In this document: positions 13,700-16,665 of the stretch, piece after piece
How the letters are laid out: the number at the start of each line of letters is the position of its first letter
How positions within the stretch are numbered: the first letter of the stretch is position 1
DNA from: CAVHIG01 sp963636105
Lineage (GTDB): Bacteria > Bacillota > Clostridia > Peptostreptococcales > Anaerovoracaceae
Reading direction: 5' to 3'
NCBI GenBank assembly: GCA_963636105.1
Contig: CAVHIG010000045.1
Coordinates: 1 to 16,665 of the forward strand
DNA: 16,665 nt
Program-made: the position numbers and the translations under genes
The notes under the pieces: model-generated
The model's input: only the letters and a program-made list of their open reading frames with translations
What the model was told of the DNA's origin: nothing
Databases searched by the model: none

Positions 13700-14959
13700 A
13701 TGGCTGAATATTACAATAGATTTATCGAAAAGACTATAGAACGGAAATTGCGATCCTCCGGCGCCGTTGTCATAGAGGGCCCGAAATTTTGCGGAAAAAC
13801 CACCACTGCCCTCAGATACGCAAAGAGCTCCATACGCCTAAACACTTCCCGCTCAATTGAGCTCGCAAGGCTTGAGACAAAGAATGTACTTCGTGGCGAC
13901 ACTCCGAGGGTTATCGATGAGTGGCAGACCGTTCCTGAAATCTGGAACGAGACGAAGGCCTGGATCGATGAAAATCCCTCCTTCGGACAATTTATTCTGA
14001 CAGGCAGCTCCACTCCGGCAGACAAAAGCCGCATCTATCACTCCGGCGCGGGCAGAATATCTGCCGTAAAAATGCGTCCCATGAGCCTGGCGGAATCCGG
14101 AGATTCAAAATGCACTGTATCTCTTAAAGCTCTCTTTGAAAAGCAGGACGCAGATATCTTTGATGAAAATCCGGATTCAAATCTCGAGAGGATTGCGCAT
14201 TTTCTGTGCCGTGGAGGTTGGCCGCTGTCGGTTTTGGCCGGTGAGGATATCGCACTTGACGTCACACGAAACTATTATGAAGGCTTATTCAACTTCGAAT
14301 ACAGCGAAAATGAAAAGTTCAGAAACAAGAATCCGGAGCTCATGCGGATGATATTGAAAAGCTACGCAAGGAATATTTCCTCGGAGGCATCGCTCAAAAC
14401 TATACAAGCTGATGTGGTGAGTTCAAATAACAGAACCCTGGACAGCAAGACCCTTTCCGAGTATCTGGATGCGCTCAAAGATCTATTTATAATAGAGGAT
14501 CTCACTGCTTGGAATCCTGATATAAGGAGCAAAGCCGCCATACGCACCACTCCTACAAGGCATTTTGTGGATACATCCATAGCTGCCGCCGTCCTCGGTA
14601 TCACGCCGCAGGATCTCATGGGTGACTTGCAGTCGTTTGGCCTCTTTTTCGAGGATTTGGCAGTACGAGATTTGATAATCTATTCTTCCTGCCTCGGCGC
14701 GACGGTGCATCATTACCGTGACAGCTCCGGCCTCGAATGCGACGCAATTATACACTTTGAAAACGGCAAATGGGCTGCTGTCGAGATAAAGCTCGGCGGA
14801 GAAAAGCTCATAGAAGAAGGAGCAAAAAGTCTCGGAAAATTAAAAACGATTGTAAATAACGACAAGCTCGCCTTTTGCATGATACTCACAGCCACAGGCC
14901 CAGCCTATCGCAGAAAGGACGGCATATATGTCGCACCTCTTTCCTGCCTGACAGTGTGA
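13700..14959 (+). CDS. AAA_14/DUF4143-type ATPase with C-terminal nuclease-like fold
   Basis: The protein has 419 residues. The N-terminal ATPase (AAA_14) carries Walker A GPKFCGKT (27-34), a Walker B-like VIDEWQ (71-76) and the FILTGSS strand (98-104). The middle part has the RGGWP motif (171-175). The C-terminal DUF4143 domain shows the conserved HFVDTSIAAA (288-297) and ends with LECDAIIHF and AAVEIKLGG. Asp348, Glu362 and Lys364 there fit a PD-(D/E)XK-like site. The cellular role of this widespread family is unsettled. ATG 13700 is preferred over GTG 13694, since GAGG is 9 bases before the former and 3 before the latter. The gene stands alone between two identical terminators and behind a perfect promoter with a repeat array, a context that suggests an accessory cassette. 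Confidence 0.88.
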   Translation: MAEYYNRFIEKTIERKLRSSGAVVIEGPKFCGKTTTALRYAKSSIRLNTSRSIELARLETKNVLRGDTPRVIDEWQTVPEIWNETKAWIDENPSFGQFILTGSSTPADKSRIYHSGAGRISAVKMRPMSLAESGDSKCTVSLKALFEKQDADIFDENPDSNLERIAHFLCRGGWPLSVLAGEDIALDVTRNYYEGLFNFEYSENEKFRNKNPELMRMILKSYARNISSEASLKTIQADVVSSNNRTLDSKTLSEYLDALKDLFIIEDLTAWNPDIRSKAAIRTTPTRHFVDTSIAAAVLGITPQDLMGDLQSFGLFFEDLAVRDLIIYSSCLGATVHHYRDSSGLECDAIIHFENGKWAAVEIKLGGEKLIEEGAKSLGKLKTIVNNDKLAFCMILTATGPAYRRKDGIYVAPLSCLTV

Positions 14960-14961
14960 GC

Positions 14962-14999
14962 AAAACCCCCGCCGGCATCGTCAAACCGGCGGGGGTTTT
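14962..14999. terminator. Bidirectional terminator between the ATPase and CoA-transferase genes (copy 2)
   Basis: The same 10-bp stem and 10-base loop as at 13358-13387 lies at 14966-14995. It is flanked by AAAA before and TTTT after, so T-runs follow the stem on both strands. It would end the ATPase transcript on plus and the CoA-transferase transcript on minus, whose stop is about 20 bp away. Confidence 0.9.
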
Positions 15000-15017
15000 C
15001 TTGGCACTGTAGCCGAA

Positions 15018-15671
15018 TTAGTCTTCCATGACTTTCAAATCCGGTGCGATGATGAGCTTACAGCCTGTAGCGGCCTGTATGTCCTCAAGGCTGTAAGCCG
15101 GGTGCAGCTCCTTGAGCACTATGCCCTCAGGAGTCACTTCCATTACCCCCATCTCCGTGATGATTTCGTCTACGCATTTTTCGGCTGTAAGCGGAAGGGT
15201 GCAGCTTTTGAGGATTTTATGTGCACCCTTTTGCGTATGCAGCATTACGATTATGACCTTCTTTGCCCCCTCTACAAGGTCCATCGCTCCGCCCATTCCG
15301 GCTACCATCTTGCCGGGCACTATCCAGTTTGCAAGGTCGCCGTTTTCCGCCACTTCCATGGCGCCGAGCACCGTGATGTCCACATGCCCGCCTCTTACAA
15401 GACCGAAGCTTGTGGCTGTATCGAAGAAATTTACGTGAGGAGACGTCGTTACATACGCCCCTCCTGAATTGATAACGTCTACATCCTCTTTCCCGGCCTC
15501 AGCTACAGCATCCAGGCCCGCAAAGCCGTTTTCCGAATGTATTGTTACGTGTATGTCTTCTGGCAAATAGTTTGCTACCATCGTAGGGAGGCCTATTCCG
15601 AGGTTTACGAAATCACCGTCTTTAAATTCCTTTGCGCATCTCTTTGCGATTCTTGCCTTTAAATCTGCCAT
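15018..15671 (-). CDS. CoA-transferase subunit B (acetoacetate/butyrate type)
   Basis: This is the catalytic subunit of a family I CoA-transferase, which moves CoA between an acyl-CoA and an acid such as acetate or acetoacetate. The catalytic glutamate is Glu47 in the SENGF motif. GIGLPT (25-30), NSGGAYVTTSPHVNFFDTA and GKMVAGMGGAMDLV are further family hallmarks. The length of 217 aa is typical. ATG 15671 is used because GGGGGAAAAGAA precedes it and the conserved sequence begins there. It overlaps the end of subunit A by 13 bases, so the subunits are translated in a coupled manner. The exact acid pair cannot be told; AtoA, ScoB and CtfB are all relatives. Confidence 0.92.
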   Translation of the reverse strand: MADLKARIAKRCAKEFKDGDFVNLGIGLPTMVANYLPEDIHVTIHSENGFAGLDAVAEAGKEDVDVINSGGAYVTTSPHVNFFDTATSFGLVRGGHVDITVLGAMEVAENGDLANWIVPGKMVAGMGGAMDLVEGAKKVIIVMLHTQKGAHKILKSCTLPLTAEKCVDEIITEMGVMEVTPEGIVLKELHPAYSLEDIQAATGCKLIIAPDLKVMED

Positions 15672-16372
15672 TTCTTTTCCCCCTCTACTATGGTATCCAC
15701 TACGACACCAGATACTGCGAATTTGTCCGCATCCTCTTCCGCTATGTCCACAAGCTTTTCTGTCGCGAGTATTACATGGTCTGCACCCGTGGCCATTACA
15801 TAGTTGAAGTTCTTTGTCGCCTTTGAGCAGATAAAGTTTCCGAAACGATCGCATACGGAAGCTCTTACAAGCGCCACGTCCGCGCGGAGAGGAAGCTCCA
15901 GCAGATATTTTTTGCCCTCTATGCTAAGCACCTGTTTTTCTCTGCCAAGCTCATCAAATTCAGTCTCCATAGGAGTACCTACACCGGTTGGGGTAAGTAC
16001 ACCGCCCAAGCCGTAGCCTGCTGCTCTGATTTTCTCCGCGAGGGTGCCCTGTGGAACGAGCGTGCACTTGAGAGTGCCAGCTATCATGCCCTGCCCGATG
16101 AGCGGATTCATGCCCACATGGGATGCTATGATATGGTCTATCATGCCTTTTTCGAGGAGCTTCCCTATGCCTCTTGCGGTCTTTGCGCCGTAGGTGCCCT
16201 CAGGCAGCCCGCCGTCATTTGCGATGACTGTGAGGTGCTTTGCGCCCTTTTCCACAAGAGCGTCTATGAGTATCTCCGGTGTACCGGTGCCCAGGAAACC
16301 GCCTATCATCAGTGTCATGCCATCCTCTATGCACGCTACGGCTTCCTTGGCTGTCTTGAGTTTGTCGATCAT
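15659..16372 (-). CDS. CoA-transferase subunit A (acetoacetate/butyrate type)
   Basis: This is the partner of the adjacent B subunit, 237 residues. The glycine-rich GGFLGTGTPE (24-33) is the CoA-contacting motif of the family, followed by NDGGLPEGTYG, a QGTLAEKIRAAG stretch and GTPMETEFDELG. AAAGGA lies 8 bases before ATG 16372. The upstream partial gene ends 15 bp before, so it is probably in the same operon. In Clostridia such enzymes serve butyrate formation, acetoacetate use or amino acid fermentation; the window does not show which. Confidence 0.92.
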   Translation of the reverse strand: MIDKLKTAKEAVACIEDGMTLMIGGFLGTGTPEILIDALVEKGAKHLTVIANDGGLPEGTYGAKTARGIGKLLEKGMIDHIIASHVGMNPLIGQGMIAGTLKCTLVPQGTLAEKIRAAGYGLGGVLTPTGVGTPMETEFDELGREKQVLSIEGKKYLLELPLRADVALVRASVCDRFGNFICSKATKNFNYVMATGADHVILATEKLVDIAEEDADKFAVSGVVVDTIVEGEKKWQI

Positions 16373-16387
16373 TGTGAGTATCCTTTC

Positions 16388-16665
16388 TCAGCAATATTTT
16401 TTCTGTGCTGCAGTCATGACCATTTCTTCCCACGCAGAAAAACGCGTGCTCTCATTTACAAATGAATCCAGCCTTTCCCGAGCGTAGATCAATGTATCTG
16501 CTTCCCAGTTTACAATTACTGCACTTGAAAAGCAAAAGCAGTCAAAATCATCAAAATTTGTATATTCATGCATGAAAGAATCCGTGAATATTTCTCTAAG
16601 TACCGCACGAAGCCCCGCGCCTCCCGGCACCACGTCAAAACCGCTGCCACTGCCCGCGCCGTTTC
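16388..16665 (-). CDS. Unknown protein, C-terminal part only (cut by right edge)
   Basis: A minus-strand frame is open from the right edge to a TGA at 16388-16390, about 91 codons. Internal GTG codons near 16633 could start a shorter frame, but the open frame extends to the edge and begins with a Gly/Ser-rich GAGSGSG stretch. The remainder has an acidic and aromatic FDDFDCFCFSS segment and ends KKYC. I do not recognise a family. Its 15-bp distance to the CoA-transferase A gene suggests cotranscription. Confidence 0.5.
   Translation of the reverse strand, partial: NGAGSGSGFDVVPGGAGLRAVLREIFTDSFMHEYTNFDDFDCFCFSSAVIVNWEADTLIYARERLDSFVNESTRFSAWEEMVMTAAQKKYC

Noticed and set aside
13354..14999. 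Insertion sequence or composite transposon around the ATPase
   Set aside because: There is no transposase, and the flanking direct repeats are functional terminators rather than inverted terminal repeats.

Overview
This 16.7 kb window is bacterial chromosome, most likely from an anaerobic Bacillota of class Clostridia. The main evidence is the strong AGGAGG-type ribosome binding sites, frequent GTG/TTG starts, ATA and AGA codons, a two-subunit butyrate/acetoacetate-type CoA-transferase, and family resemblance of the proteins. I cannot assign a genus. No rRNA, tRNA, transposase or classical CRISPR array was seen.

Layout. (1) 1-1260, minus strand: an AT-rich gene running off the left edge, for an AlbA_2/Schlafen-type regulator with a C-terminal HATPase-like region. 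It ends in a 12-bp DNA repeat that reappears in its own promoter. (2) 1281-3515, minus: promoter, long leader, ArsR-type regulator, guaA (GMP synthase) and a terminator. (3) 3542-12167, minus: a peptide-type ABC transporter operon (dppB-dppC-dppD-dppF-dppA order). It is followed by two cytoplasmic hydrolase-like genes, a serine beta-lactamase-fold protein and a transglutaminase-fold protein. Each of these two is preceded by a nearly identical structured leader. (4) 12168-12648: a long AT-rich divergent control region. (5) 12649-14999, plus: a RluB/RsuA pseudouridine synthase and a DUF4143-type ATPase, each ending in the same 35-bp terminator sequence. The ATPase gene has a perfect sigma-A promoter directly behind a 23-bp-period tandem array. 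(6) 15018-16665, minus: CoA-transferase subunits B and A (overlapping) and the C-terminal end of an unknown gene cut by the right edge.

How it may work together. The transporter would bring in oligopeptides or related amides, and the two hydrolases, which lack signal peptides, could act on them in the cytoplasm. This is inferred from gene order and from the shared leader, not shown. The leader has two hairpins whose loops carry the exact complements CCTTGC and GCAAGG, placed just upstream of the ribosome binding site. I do not recognise it as a named riboswitch and consider it the best candidate for an undescribed element here. Two other items deserve attention: the regulator whose coding repeat is mirrored in its promoter, and the ATPase gene bounded by duplicated terminators.
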